Under the pieces are notes generated by a model, which was given only the letters and a program-made list of their open reading frames with translations, ran no database searches and had not been told where the DNA came from. Positions 18,177 through 26,514 of a DNA stretch of 64,000 bases are shown piece after piece. The stretch is from Paenibacillus thiaminolyticus (GTDB taxonomy: Bacteria; Bacillota; Bacilli; Paenibacillales; Paenibacillaceae), in contig NZ_CP041405.1 in the NCBI RefSeq assembly GCF_007066085.1, positions 5,735,501 to 5,799,500 of the forward strand, in the 5' to 3' direction. The position numbers and the translations under genes are program-made. Position 1 is the first letter of the stretch; each line of letters begins with the position of its first letter.

Positions 18177-18971
18177 TTAGTTCATATATATAGCCGGCGG
18201 AGCGATGTCTACTTTTATTTTGCGCTGCTGTAATTGATCGATAAAGCTTTGCGGCGCGTCGGAATCCGTGATAATCATTTCAACGTCCCGGGCGCTTGCG
18301 AATGAAGATATCGAGCGCTTCCCAAGCTTCGTGTGATCCAGAAGCCCGACGACTTGAGAGGAAGCCTGTACCATGGCCCGCTTCAGGTCAACTTCATAGA
18401 CGTTGAAATCCATCATTCCATCTTCCAATGTAAACCCGTGAGCGGAAGCATACATGGTATCAATATGGATCTGATTTAAAACGGAACTCCCCAACATGCC
18501 TTCCAGACCAACGGAACCGGCCCGGATGACACCGCCAACTACAATAACCGTGAAATTCGGATTTTCTTTCAGTTCGAGAGCCGCATAAATTCCATTGGTT
18601 ACGACAGTAAGGCGGATCTGCCTGCTTTTGAGAGCTTTGGCCATCTCCAGCGCAGTAGAACTTGCATCGAGCAAAATACACTGACCGTCTTGCGGCAGCA
18701 TGGCCGCTGTGCTTCCGATGGCCGATTTTTCTTCGTTATTTCGCTTCTCTCGTACGGCGAAGGCGATGTCAGTCTGCATTTCTTCTGCAATCATGGCGCC
18801 GCCATGGGTGCGTTGCAGCAAGCCTTCCTCTTCCATTAGTTGAAGATCACTTCGCAGCGTTGCCTCCGACACGCCAACGAGGCTCGACAATTCCTTCACC
18901 GTAGCGCGTTGCTTCTTTCTCAGGTATTCTAAAATTTTGCTTTTTCTTTCCGCAGGAAACATCTTCTCCAA
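18177..18971 (-). CDS. DeoR/GlpR-family transcriptional regulator
   Basis: 264 residues. Residues about 5-60 form the DeoR winged helix (RKSKILEYLRKKQRATVKELSSLVGVSEATLRSDLQ in overlapping pieces, then LLQRTHGGA, the family hallmark). The rest is the DeoRC sugar-phosphate sensor domain with LLDASSTALEMAKAL and VVTNG motifs and a final HTKLGKRS block. Start is TTG at 18971, preceded by AAAAGGTGATC at good spacing. It is divergent from the ABC/polyol operon and shares its 318-base control region. It is therefore most likely the local repressor, relieved by a phosphorylated pathway intermediate such as an erythrulose or erythrose phosphate; the effector is inference. Confidence 0.92.
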   Translation of the reverse strand: MEKMFPAERKSKILEYLRKKQRATVKELSSLVGVSEATLRSDLQLMEEEGLLQRTHGGAMIAEEMQTDIAFAVREKRNNEEKSAIGSTAAMLPQDGQCILLDASSTALEMAKALKSRQIRLTVVTNGIYAALELKENPNFTVIVVGGVIRAGSVGLEGMLGSSVLNQIHIDTMYASAHGFTLEDGMMDFNVYEVDLKRAMVQASSQVVGLLDHTKLGKRSISSFASARDVEMIITDSDAPQSFIDQLQQRKIKVDIAPPAIYMN

Positions 18972-19012
18972 TTGAGATCACCTTTTCAAGGTTGTTGTAT
19001 TCGCTTGTGCCC

Positions 19013-19041
19013 ATCATAACAAACAAAGCCAAATTGTTCAA
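19013..19041 (-). promoter_or_regulatory. SigA-type promoter of the DeoR-family gene
   Basis: Read on the minus strand: TTGAAC (19041-19036), a 17-base spacer, and TATGAT (19018-19013). It lies about 42 bases upstream of the TTG start. Confidence 0.75.
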
Positions 19042-19065
19042 ATAAAACTGCGCTAAAATGAAAAT

Positions 19066-19139
19066 CGAAAACAAAAATAATCAATAAAAAATAAAATACG
19101 AAAATAATAACGAAAATAAAATTGACAAAACGAAAATAA
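19066..19139 (+). promoter_or_regulatory. Direct ACGAAAATAA repeats, candidate DeoR-type operators
   Basis: ACGAAAATAA occurs at 19098-19107, 19110-19119 and 19130-19139, with a related CGAAAA at 19066. Direct CGAAA/TTTCG-type repeats are a known operator style for DeoR-family repressors. The last copy falls inside the spacer of the operon promoter, as expected for repression. Confidence 0.65.
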
Positions 19140-19149
19140 ATGATAGGAT
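19122..19149 (+). promoter_or_regulatory. SigA-type promoter of the ABC/polyol operon
   Basis: TTGACA (19122-19127), a 16-base spacer, and TAGGAT (19144-19149). It overlaps the third ACGAAAATAA repeat and lies about 140 bases before the first gene. Confidence 0.75.
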
Positions 19150-19289
19150 ATGTGTAAATAAAACAAGAAATGAAGGTGAGGCTTCGGAAGAAAAGTTCAG
19201 GAAAACATGTCGATGTTCTGCAGCTTATTCTTATTTCTCGTCAATGAAAGTTGGACAACGGTTTCATTTCCAAGATCGGGGGAGTAGTC

Positions 19290-20720
19290 GTGAACAAAAT
19301 GTTAAGAATGATGGGGCTCTGGTTGTTGGTGCTTGTCTTGTTCATGTCTGCCGCATGCTCTTCGGCGGGAGATAACGCAGGAACCACGACGGACAAGCCC
19401 CCTGAGGCCGGGCAGCGACCCTCTGGCACAGAGTTCAGTTGGAAGCAATTCGAAGGCCATGAGATTCAAGTGATGCTGAACCAGCATCCGTACGCCGAAG
19501 CGATCATACAGAGACTATCTGAATTTGAAGCCAAGACGGGCATCACCGTGAAGTATTCCGTTACGCCGGAGGAGAACTATTTCGACAAGCTCACGACGGC
19601 ATTGAATTCCCGCAACGGCAACCCGGATGTCTTCATGACGGGATCCTACCAATTGTGGGAATACGCTCCGGCCGATTATGTTCAGCCCCTGGATGAATAT
19701 GTGGAAGATAAGGAACTGACGGACCCGGACTACGATCTCGATGATATCTACAAGGGAATATTGGATGGCGTCCGCTGGGACCGGAAGCCGGGGCATCCTG
19801 TCGGAACAGGCAGCTTGTGGGCGCTGCCGCTCGGGTTCGAAGCGAGTGTTCTGCTGTATAACAAGAAAGCGCTTGCTCATCAAAATGTGAAGCCGCCCGC
19901 AACATTCGATGAATTGATCGACACCGCCTCGCAATTGAACGGTTGGAACGGAGAAGGCTCATATGGCATCGCTGTCCGGGGAACACGGTCCTGGGCCACG
20001 ATTCATCCCGGCTATATGACCGCATTCAGCCTGAACGGCGCGCAAGACTTCGCGGTTGAATCCGGGAAGCTGGTGTCCAGGCTGGACAGTCCCGAATCGA
20101 TTGAGGTAACGAAGAAATTTGCGGAATTGGTGAACAAAGCCGGGCCAAAGGATTGGACGAACTATACATGGTATCAAGTGTCCACCGATATCGGGGCGGG
20201 GAAAGCAGCCATGGCATTTGACGCGGATATTTTCGGTATATTCCAGGGCCAGGAAGGCGCATCCGCGGAATCAGGCAATATCGCGTTCGCCCCGCCGCCC
20301 GCCATGAAGATCGGGCAGGATGTGGGGTCGAATGAATGGATCTGGTCCATTGCCATGAACAGTTCCTCGAAGCGGAAGGAGGCGGCATGGCTCTTCATGC
20401 AGTATTTCTCCGGCAAAGAACATACACTGTGGGGCGCGACCCAGGCGAGCGTCGTCAATCCGGTCCGTCAATCCGTATGGGATAATCCGGAATTCATTGA
20501 TCGTCTTTCTATATTCGAAGGTTATGAGGACACGTTCAAGACCATTATTGATCACACATCGATTAAATTTACGCCGCAACCGGAATTTTTCAACACGACG
20601 ACCGAATGGGCGGCTGCGCTTCAGGATATCGTCACGGGGCAAGCGCCGGCGGAAGAGCGGATGAAGAAGCTGGCTGAAGACATCAATAAGCGCGTAGCGA
20701 GGATTCGAACGGCAGAGTAA
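19290..20720 (+). CDS. ABC transporter extracellular solute-binding lipoprotein (family 1)
   Basis: 476 residues. An N-terminal hydrophobic stretch ends in the lipobox MSAAC, so the protein is lipid-anchored on the outer face of the membrane. The body is a carbohydrate-type family 1 binding protein (YSVTPEENYFDKLTTALNSRNGNPDVFM, then WALPLGFEASVLLYNKKAL). The GTG at 19290 is chosen because GGGGGAG precedes it by 5 bases and it places the signal peptide at the N-terminus; an upstream ATG at 19251 would add 13 residues. First gene of the operon with two permeases and two ATPases. Given the enzymes downstream, the likely ligand is a C4 polyol such as threitol or erythritol, by inference. Confidence 0.92.
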   Translation: MNKMLRMMGLWLLVLVLFMSAACSSAGDNAGTTTDKPPEAGQRPSGTEFSWKQFEGHEIQVMLNQHPYAEAIIQRLSEFEAKTGITVKYSVTPEENYFDKLTTALNSRNGNPDVFMTGSYQLWEYAPADYVQPLDEYVEDKELTDPDYDLDDIYKGILDGVRWDRKPGHPVGTGSLWALPLGFEASVLLYNKKALAHQNVKPPATFDELIDTASQLNGWNGEGSYGIAVRGTRSWATIHPGYMTAFSLNGAQDFAVESGKLVSRLDSPESIEVTKKFAELVNKAGPKDWTNYTWYQVSTDIGAGKAAMAFDADIFGIFQGQEGASAESGNIAFAPPPAMKIGQDVGSNEWIWSIAMNSSSKRKEAAWLFMQYFSGKEHTLWGATQASVVNPVRQSVWDNPEFIDRLSIFEGYEDTFKTIIDHTSIKFTPQPEFFNTTTEWAAALQDIVTGQAPAEERMKKLAEDINKRVARIRTAE

Positions 20721-20790
20721 GCGGAGGGCCTCAGATCAGAGGGAACATCAACTGTCTTGCTTCTGATGTCTTAATGAAAGGAGGGCTCTC

Positions 20791-21756
20791 ATGAGCTCGG
20801 TCGACAAGTATCGGGAGGCCCCTGCGGTGCCGCATGCCGATTCGGCAGAACGCAACAACGCTGCCGATGCGATCAACGTACCATGGAGAAGAAAGGCGCG
20901 CCCGTATCTCATTCTGGCGCCGGCGCTGCTTCTGACCATCGGCATACTCATCCCTTTTTTTACTTCCGTGTATTATTCGCTGACGAATTATTCTTTTAAA
21001 TACCCGGATGCTTCCTTCGTAGGATTGGAGAACTGGACGAGAATGTTCCGTGATCCGTCGTTCTGGCACAGCGTATCGGTGACCGGGCAGTATGCGTTTT
21101 TTGCCACCGCGATTGAAATGCTTCTTGGACTGGCGATTGCGCTGATGTTGAATCGGGACAATATGTTGTCGCGGGCGTTGCGGATGGTTCTTATCTTCCC
21201 GTTAATGATTGCGCCGGTCGTGGCCACGCTCATCTGGCAGCTGATGACGAACTCTTCCGTAGGCGTGATCAGCCGCTGGCTCCGTGCCATTGGAGTGACC
21301 GATTTTTTGTGGGGGGCCGATCCGGCTACAGCCATGTTCTCTGTCGTCTTGATTGACGTATGGGTATATACGCCGTTCGTTATCATTCTCGTATTGGCAG
21401 GTCTTCGTTCCTTGCCCAAGGCGCCATTTGAGTCAGCGATGATAGACGGAGGTTCAGCGTGGTTCACCTTCAAGACATTGACATTGCCGATGATTAAGCC
21501 ACTGCTCTTCATTGCGCTGTTGTTCCGCATGATGATATCGCTTCAGGAGTTCTCGATTATTTTCGCCTTAACCCGAGGCGGACCCGGCGATACGCTCATG
21601 ACGCTGCCGCTTGCGGCTTACAATGAAGCGTTTATCTATAAGGAAATGGGGAGTTCCCTGCCTTATATGGTGATTCTATGGATCTTCGTCTATGTGGCGA
21701 GCCATTACATGATCCGTTATTGGAGCCGCGCGCAGCAACGGGCCTCTGGCAATTAG
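20791..21756 (+). CDS. ABC transporter permease, MalF-type
   Basis: 321 residues with a cytoplasmic N-terminal extension of about 30 residues, then six membrane segments. The EAA loop near residues 210-230 (FESAMIDGGSAWFTFKTLTLPMI) is the docking site for the ATPase subunits and belongs to the MalF/UgpA branch. AAAGGAGGG lies 7 bases before the ATG. It follows the binding protein by 70 bases and is followed after 10 bases by the second permease, with which it should form the transmembrane pore. Confidence 0.93.
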   Translation: MSSVDKYREAPAVPHADSAERNNAADAINVPWRRKARPYLILAPALLLTIGILIPFFTSVYYSLTNYSFKYPDASFVGLENWTRMFRDPSFWHSVSVTGQYAFFATAIEMLLGLAIALMLNRDNMLSRALRMVLIFPLMIAPVVATLIWQLMTNSSVGVISRWLRAIGVTDFLWGADPATAMFSVVLIDVWVYTPFVIILVLAGLRSLPKAPFESAMIDGGSAWFTFKTLTLPMIKPLLFIALLFRMMISLQEFSIIFALTRGGPGDTLMTLPLAAYNEAFIYKEMGSSLPYMVILWIFVYVASHYMIRYWSRAQQRASGN

Positions 21757-21766
21757 GAGGGTGACG

Positions 21767-22588
21767 ATGGTAGTAACAAATAAACTGACAAGCTTGTTGA
21801 AAAATGTAGCGCTCGTTCTCTATGCGGCATTTGCCCTGTTCCCCTTGTTGTGGATGCTGCTGATCTCGTTCAAGTTCGATCGGGAAATGTACGATACCGT
21901 CTTCGTGTTTACGCCCACATTGGAAAATTACCGGATGCTTTTTTCAACGGGGGAGTACCTGGGTTACTTCGTGAATAACGTAATCGTCAGCGTAGGGGCG
22001 GTGCTGCTGTCCATCGCCGTCGGCGTACCGGCGGCATACGCTCTGGCGCGATTCGATTTCAGAGGCAAGGAGAATTTGGCTTTCACTTTTTTGTCCTTCC
22101 GCTTCGCGCCTGAACTGTTGGTCATTCTGCCGCTGTTCCTTATTTATCAGAAAATAGGACTGTATGATTCGTATTTCGGATTGATATGGGTGTATCAACT
22201 CATCTCGCTTCCGTTCATCATCTGGATTCTCAGAGGGTATTTCGAGGATATCTCGCCCGAGATCGAGCATGCGGGGAGAGTGGACGGGTATTCTTGGGGG
22301 CATGTGTTCATGAAGATCATGATGCCGCTAGTCAAGCCGGGGATGGTAGCTGCTGGACTCCTGTCATTCATTTTTGTCTGGAATAACTTCACATTCGCGT
22401 TGCTTCTCGCGGGCCAAGGAATCGTCACTTCGACGGTCGCTTCATTAAAGTATATTTCTTCGGATACGGTTCACTACGGACAAATGGCGGCCGCCGTTAC
22501 CTTGTCCGCATTGCCTGAGGTGATTCTGGCGCTGCTCATTCAGAAGCATCTGGTTCGCGGGTTGAGCATGGGAGCCGTCAAGGGATAG
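21767..22588 (+). CDS. ABC transporter permease, MalG-type
   Basis: 273 residues, six membrane segments. The EAA loop is EIEHAGRVDGYSWGHVFMKI followed by MMPLVKPG, typical for the MalG/UgpE partner permease. I chose the ATG at 21767 because AGGAGG ends 6 bases before it; a GTG two codons upstream overlaps the ribosome site. Partner of the MalF-type permease immediately upstream. Confidence 0.93.
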   Translation: MVVTNKLTSLLKNVALVLYAAFALFPLLWMLLISFKFDREMYDTVFVFTPTLENYRMLFSTGEYLGYFVNNVIVSVGAVLLSIAVGVPAAYALARFDFRGKENLAFTFLSFRFAPELLVILPLFLIYQKIGLYDSYFGLIWVYQLISLPFIIWILRGYFEDISPEIEHAGRVDGYSWGHVFMKIMMPLVKPGMVAAGLLSFIFVWNNFTFALLLAGQGIVTSTVASLKYISSDTVHYGQMAAAVTLSALPEVILALLIQKHLVRGLSMGAVKG

Positions 22589-22611
22589 GAAGCTTGCGAG
22601 GAGGGAAACGG

Positions 22612-23760
22612 ATGGCGGATATTTCACTAGCAAATATTACGATGAATTATAAAGGGAAGGCGGCTTTGAACAATGTATCGCTTGAGGTGAAGGATAAAGA
22701 GTTCTTTGTCGTATTCGGCCCGGCCGGAGCAGGCAAGACGACATTATTAAATGTGATCGCCGGGATTGTCTTGCCGAGCGAAGGGGTGGTCCGCATGAAC
22801 GGCAACGTTATTAATGCGATGGAGCCGGAAGAACGCAATGTAGCCATGGTATTCGAGAACTATGCATTGTATCCGCACTTGACGGTGTTCGATAATATGG
22901 CTTCTCCCTTGCGCAGCCCCACATACCGCGAGCCGGATAGCGTCATCCTGGAGGAGGTTCGGCGCGTGGCGCGTATTCTGCGCATCGACGGGCTGCTGGA
23001 GAGGCTTCCGTCGGAGCTGTCGAACGGTCAACAGCAGCGGGTGTCGTTGGGACGGGCCCTGGTAAGGAAGCCGGAGGTGTTCTTGATGGACGAGCCGTTG
23101 ACGCATCTGGACGCCAAGCTGCGCCATCAGATGCGGGCCGAGTTCAAGGAGATGCAGCAAAGCTTGAATACAACCACCATTTACGTAACGCATGACTATC
23201 TCGAAGCGCTTAGTCTGGGCGATCGGATAGCGGTCATTCATCAGGGCCGAATCGAACAAGTCGGCAAGCCTGATGATATCTATTACCGGCCGGCCACGGA
23301 ATATGTAGCGGAGGCATTCGGCGAGCCGGAGATCAATCTGTTCGATGCGGATATTATACGGAGACCCGAAGCTGCTTATCTGAATCTCCTGGGGGACAGC
23401 GGCCACTTCTCCGTTCCGGGTGACGTGTTAGAGCGGATAGATCAGGCGGGTTGCCCGGCTGTCCGCGTAGGCTTCCGCCCCAGAGATATCTCCTATTCCT
23501 TCGAAGAAGATCCGGAAGGATCGCTTGAAGCCCGAATCTACAGCTTCGAACCTCTAGGTGCCAAGGCGATACTCACCGTGGAACGGAACGGCCGGCAGAT
23601 TCGACTGACAGCCCCGGCGGATCTGGAATGTTCGATGGATGAGCCGATCTATCTGACATTCAACACAGCGGAGGCTCTGTTCTTCGATTCCAGTACGAGA
23701 CGCTTCCTGGGACGCTCTGGCGAGAAAGGGGACCGTAAGGATGGCGGAGCTCATCATTAA
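22612..23760 (+). CDS. ABC transporter ATP-binding protein, first (atypical motifs)
   Basis: 382 residues, MalK/UgpC type with an N-terminal nucleotide-binding domain and a C-terminal OB-fold regulatory domain. Motifs deviate from the norm: Walker A is GPAGAGKTT, the Q-loop reads VFENYALYPH (Glu where Gln is usual), and the signature is LSNGQQQR rather than LSGGQ. Walker B (VFLMDEPLTHLD) and the switch His (VTHDYLEAL) are intact. GAGGAGGG precedes the ATG at 22612. It overlaps the next ATPase gene by 20 bases. Two unlike ATPases side by side recall the glycerol importer GlpS/GlpT of rhizobia, so this is probably one half of a heterodimer. Confidence 0.92.
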   Translation: MADISLANITMNYKGKAALNNVSLEVKDKEFFVVFGPAGAGKTTLLNVIAGIVLPSEGVVRMNGNVINAMEPEERNVAMVFENYALYPHLTVFDNMASPLRSPTYREPDSVILEEVRRVARILRIDGLLERLPSELSNGQQQRVSLGRALVRKPEVFLMDEPLTHLDAKLRHQMRAEFKEMQQSLNTTTIYVTHDYLEALSLGDRIAVIHQGRIEQVGKPDDIYYRPATEYVAEAFGEPEINLFDADIIRRPEAAYLNLLGDSGHFSVPGDVLERIDQAGCPAVRVGFRPRDISYSFEEDPEGSLEARIYSFEPLGAKAILTVERNGRQIRLTAPADLECSMDEPIYLTFNTAEALFFDSSTRRFLGRSGEKGDRKDGGAHH

Positions 23761-24838
23761 AGATTTGTGCAAGGCGTACACCAAAAATAAAAAGCAGGTG
23801 CACGCGGTCCGAGCGCTCAATCTCATCTGCCGCGACGGAGAATTTATTGCCCTCCTCGGTCCGTCAGGCTGCGGCAAATCAACGACATTACGTATGATTG
23901 CAGGCTTGGAGAACATCTCGTCGGGGGACATTATGATCGGAGGCAAGTCGGTCAGCCGACTGCATCCAAGCAGGCGCAATGTCGGTCTGGCGTTCGAAAA
24001 TTATGCGTTATATCCGCCATTGACCATTTACGAGAATATTGCCTTTAATCTGCGGGCCCGCAAAATACCGGATAGTCAAATCAAGCAGGAGGTTAGCCAG
24101 ATCGCGGAGCTGCTCCATATTACGGAGCTCCTGCCCATGAAGCCATCCGCATTATCCGGCGGCCAGAAGCAGCGGGTCAATATCGCCAGGGCCATCGTCA
24201 GACGTCCCGGAGTACTGCTGCTGGACGAGCCATTATCTCATCTCGACGGCAAGATGCGTCAGACGATGCGGACGGAAATCAAGCGGCTGCATACCGAAAT
24301 GAAGACAACGAGCATCATTGTCACTCACGATCAGTCGGAGGCGATGGCCTTGGCTGATCGGATCGCCATTATTAATGAGGGCGTGCTTCAGCAGTACGGC
24401 ACCCCGCTGGAAGTATACAACCACCCCGTCAACGAATTTGTTGCCGGATTTATCGGGGAGCCGCCGATGAACTTGTTCCATGTGAAGACGGTGCAGTCGC
24501 AGGATAGGCTTCAATTCCAGATCGAAGATTCGGAGCTGGTCTTTCCTGTTCCTGACAAGTACATCCAGCGGGTGAGAGCGTCCGAGACCTATCGCCTCGG
24601 TATTCGTCCGACAGATATCTACCCGGTTGACGGGAACTCTCCTTGCACGTTGTCAGCCCGTGTAAGCATCTTCGAGCATCTGGGCGAGGAGAACCGCATT
24701 CATATCCGCATTCACGAGCAACTGCTCAGTCTGATTACCATGCAGGATACCGTGTACCGGCCAGGGGACGAGATCCGGCTGTTATTCCGGGAGGATCGCA
24801 TGCATCTGTTCGATCCGCAATCGGGTAACCGGATCTGA
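23741..24838 (+). CDS. ABC transporter ATP-binding protein, second
   Basis: 365 residues, same MalK/UgpC family as its neighbour but with canonical Walker A (GPSGCGKST) and signature (LSGGQKQR). The Q-loop again has Glu (AFENYALYPP). Walker B is VLLLDEPLSHLD and the switch is VTHDQSEAM. The ATG at 23741 lies inside the end of the upstream ATPase gene, with AAAGGGG 9 bases before it, so the two are probably translationally coupled and made in equal amounts. The C-terminal domain probably handles regulation. Confidence 0.93.
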   Translation: MAELIIKDLCKAYTKNKKQVHAVRALNLICRDGEFIALLGPSGCGKSTTLRMIAGLENISSGDIMIGGKSVSRLHPSRRNVGLAFENYALYPPLTIYENIAFNLRARKIPDSQIKQEVSQIAELLHITELLPMKPSALSGGQKQRVNIARAIVRRPGVLLLDEPLSHLDGKMRQTMRTEIKRLHTEMKTTSIIVTHDQSEAMALADRIAIINEGVLQQYGTPLEVYNHPVNEFVAGFIGEPPMNLFHVKTVQSQDRLQFQIEDSELVFPVPDKYIQRVRASETYRLGIRPTDIYPVDGNSPCTLSARVSIFEHLGEENRIHIRIHEQLLSLITMQDTVYRPGDEIRLLFREDRMHLFDPQSGNRI

Positions 24839-24884
24839 AGCGGGTCTTTTGACGGCGGATCATTCGAATCTAAGGGGGAGAACC

Positions 24885-25994
24885 ATGATGACGAACGAAT
24901 GGGTTCAGACGTTGGAAGGGAAAGCCATCATTCCGAAGACCATGAGAGCCATTGTCGCTTATGCGCCTGGCGATTATCGGCTGGAAGAAGTGCCGGTTCC
25001 CGAGATCGGAGAAGGCGAGATTCTGCTCAAAGTAGAAGGCTGCGGGATATGCGCGGGGGATCTGAAGGCATTTGAAGGGGCTCCGAGCTTCTGGGGGGAC
25101 GAGACTCAGCCCGCTTACATCAAAGCGCCGATGATACCAGGGCATGAATTCATTGGCCATGTGGCAGCGCTTGGACCCGGGGTAGAGGGGTTCGCCATTG
25201 GCAACAGAGTCATATCCGAACAGATCGTGCCTTGCTGGAAGTGCCGCTTCTGTAATCGGGGGCAGTATTGGATGTGCGAGAAGCATGACTTGTACGGCTT
25301 CCAGAACAATGTGAATGGCGGCATGGCCGAATATATGAAGCTCCCGAAGGAAGCGATCAATTACAAGGTGCCTGCCAATCTTCCTTTGGAGAAGGCGATT
25401 CTGATCGAACCTTTTGCCTGCTCGTACCATGCGGTGCAGCGCGCACAGATTCAGTTGGGGGATATCGTCGTGTTGGCCGGAGCCGGAACGCTTGGGTTAG
25501 GAATGATCGGCGCGATTAAGCAATCGGGTCCGGGGAAGCTGATCGTTCTTGATTTGTTCGAGGAGCGGCTGCGATTGGCCAAGCAGTTCGGGGCCGATCT
25601 CGTGTTGAATCCGAGCAAGGACGATGTTGCGTACATCGTTAAGGAACTGACCGGCGGGTATGGCTGTGATATCTATATTGAAGCGACCGGCGCCCAAAAG
25701 TCGGTAGAGCAAGGGCTTGCCCTGATTCGCAAGCTTGGCCGCTTCGTGGAATTCAGCGTGTTCACTGACCCCGTAACCGTAGATTGGAGCATTATCAGCG
25801 ATCGCAAAGAACTGGATGTGCTCGGTTCGCATCTGGGGCCGTACTGCTACGAGCCTGTCATTAAGGGCATTGCCAGCGGGGAGCTTCCCACGGAGGGCAT
25901 CGTCACGCATCAACTGCCGCTGGACCAGTTCAAGCGCGGATTCCAGCTGGTGAAGAGCGGATCACAATCGTTGAAAGTCGTACTTATCCCCTAG
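24885..25994 (+). CDS. Zinc-dependent polyol dehydrogenase, erythritol/L-threitol dehydrogenase type
   Basis: 369 residues, medium-chain zinc alcohol dehydrogenase. Catalytic zinc ligands are Cys56 (GCGICAGD), His87 and Glu88 (GHEF); structural zinc ligands are Cys117, Cys120, Cys123 and Cys131 (CWKCRFCNRGQYWMC). The NAD loop is AGAGTLGLG. Segments such as SEQIVPCWKC, HDLYGF, VDWSIISDRKELDVLG and HLGPYC are those I associate with the erythritol/L-threitol dehydrogenase (LthD) described from Mycobacterium smegmatis, rather than with sorbitol or threonine dehydrogenases. It would oxidise a C4 polyol to erythrulose in the cytoplasm. AAGGGGGAG precedes the ATG closely. The operon context (kinase, isomerase, transketolase) supports this role. 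Confidence 0.85.
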   Translation: MMTNEWVQTLEGKAIIPKTMRAIVAYAPGDYRLEEVPVPEIGEGEILLKVEGCGICAGDLKAFEGAPSFWGDETQPAYIKAPMIPGHEFIGHVAALGPGVEGFAIGNRVISEQIVPCWKCRFCNRGQYWMCEKHDLYGFQNNVNGGMAEYMKLPKEAINYKVPANLPLEKAILIEPFACSYHAVQRAQIQLGDIVVLAGAGTLGLGMIGAIKQSGPGKLIVLDLFEERLRLAKQFGADLVLNPSKDDVAYIVKELTGGYGCDIYIEATGAQKSVEQGLALIRKLGRFVEFSVFTDPVTVDWSIISDRKELDVLGSHLGPYCYEPVIKGIASGELPTEGIVTHQLPLDQFKRGFQLVKSGSQSLKVVLIP

Positions 25995-26049
25995 TCAGCG
26001 AAGAAAGCCGAATTCCCATCATGAATCCTGAACAGAAAGGAACATGGCC

Positions 26050-26514
26050 ATGAAAATCGGATTAGGTTCTGACCATAATGCGTATGTGATGAAAGAAGAG
26101 ATCAAGGCGTATGTGCAAACGCTCGGTTACGAAGTGCATGATTACGGCTGCAGTTCCTGCACGGAGGTGGATTACCCGGACGTTGCCTTCCGGGTTGCCG
26201 GCGATATCCTCTCCAACAAGATCGCCAGAGGAATCTTGATATGCGGGACAGGTATCGGCGTGGCTATCGCCGCAGGCAAAGTCCCGGGTATTCGCGCTGC
26301 CTTGTGTCATGACACTTATTCAGCGGAACGGGCACAGAAGAGTAACGATGCGCAGATCATGACGATGGGCGCGAAGGTGATCGGCGTTGAGCTGGCCAAG
26401 CAGATCGTCAAAGTATATCTGCAAGCGGAGTTTACCGGCGGCAATTCGGCGAGAAAGGTTCAGCAGATTAATGATAAAGAGCAGGATTTCTTGAAAGGGG
26501 CTGCATACCATTGA
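26050..26514 (+). CDS. RpiB/LacAB-family sugar-phosphate isomerase, probable erythrulose-4-phosphate isomerase
   Basis: 154 residues. The N-terminus MKIGLGSDHNAYVMKEEI and the ILICGTGIGVAIAAGKVPGIRAA block are RpiB hallmarks; Cys65 is the expected catalytic base and Asp8-His9 help ring opening. Family members interconvert ribulose and ribose 5-phosphates, tagatose and galactose 6-phosphates, or, in tetritol pathways (DerI, EryI), D-erythrulose 4-phosphate and D-erythrose 4-phosphate. The last fits this operon best. The ATG at 26050 is preferred because the AGAAAGG site ends 9 bases before it; an ATG six bases earlier is too close. It overlaps the next gene by 4 bases. Confidence 0.88.
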   Translation: MKIGLGSDHNAYVMKEEIKAYVQTLGYEVHDYGCSSCTEVDYPDVAFRVAGDILSNKIARGILICGTGIGVAIAAGKVPGIRAALCHDTYSAERAQKSNDAQIMTMGAKVIGVELAKQIVKVYLQAEFTGGNSARKVQQINDKEQDFLKGAAYH

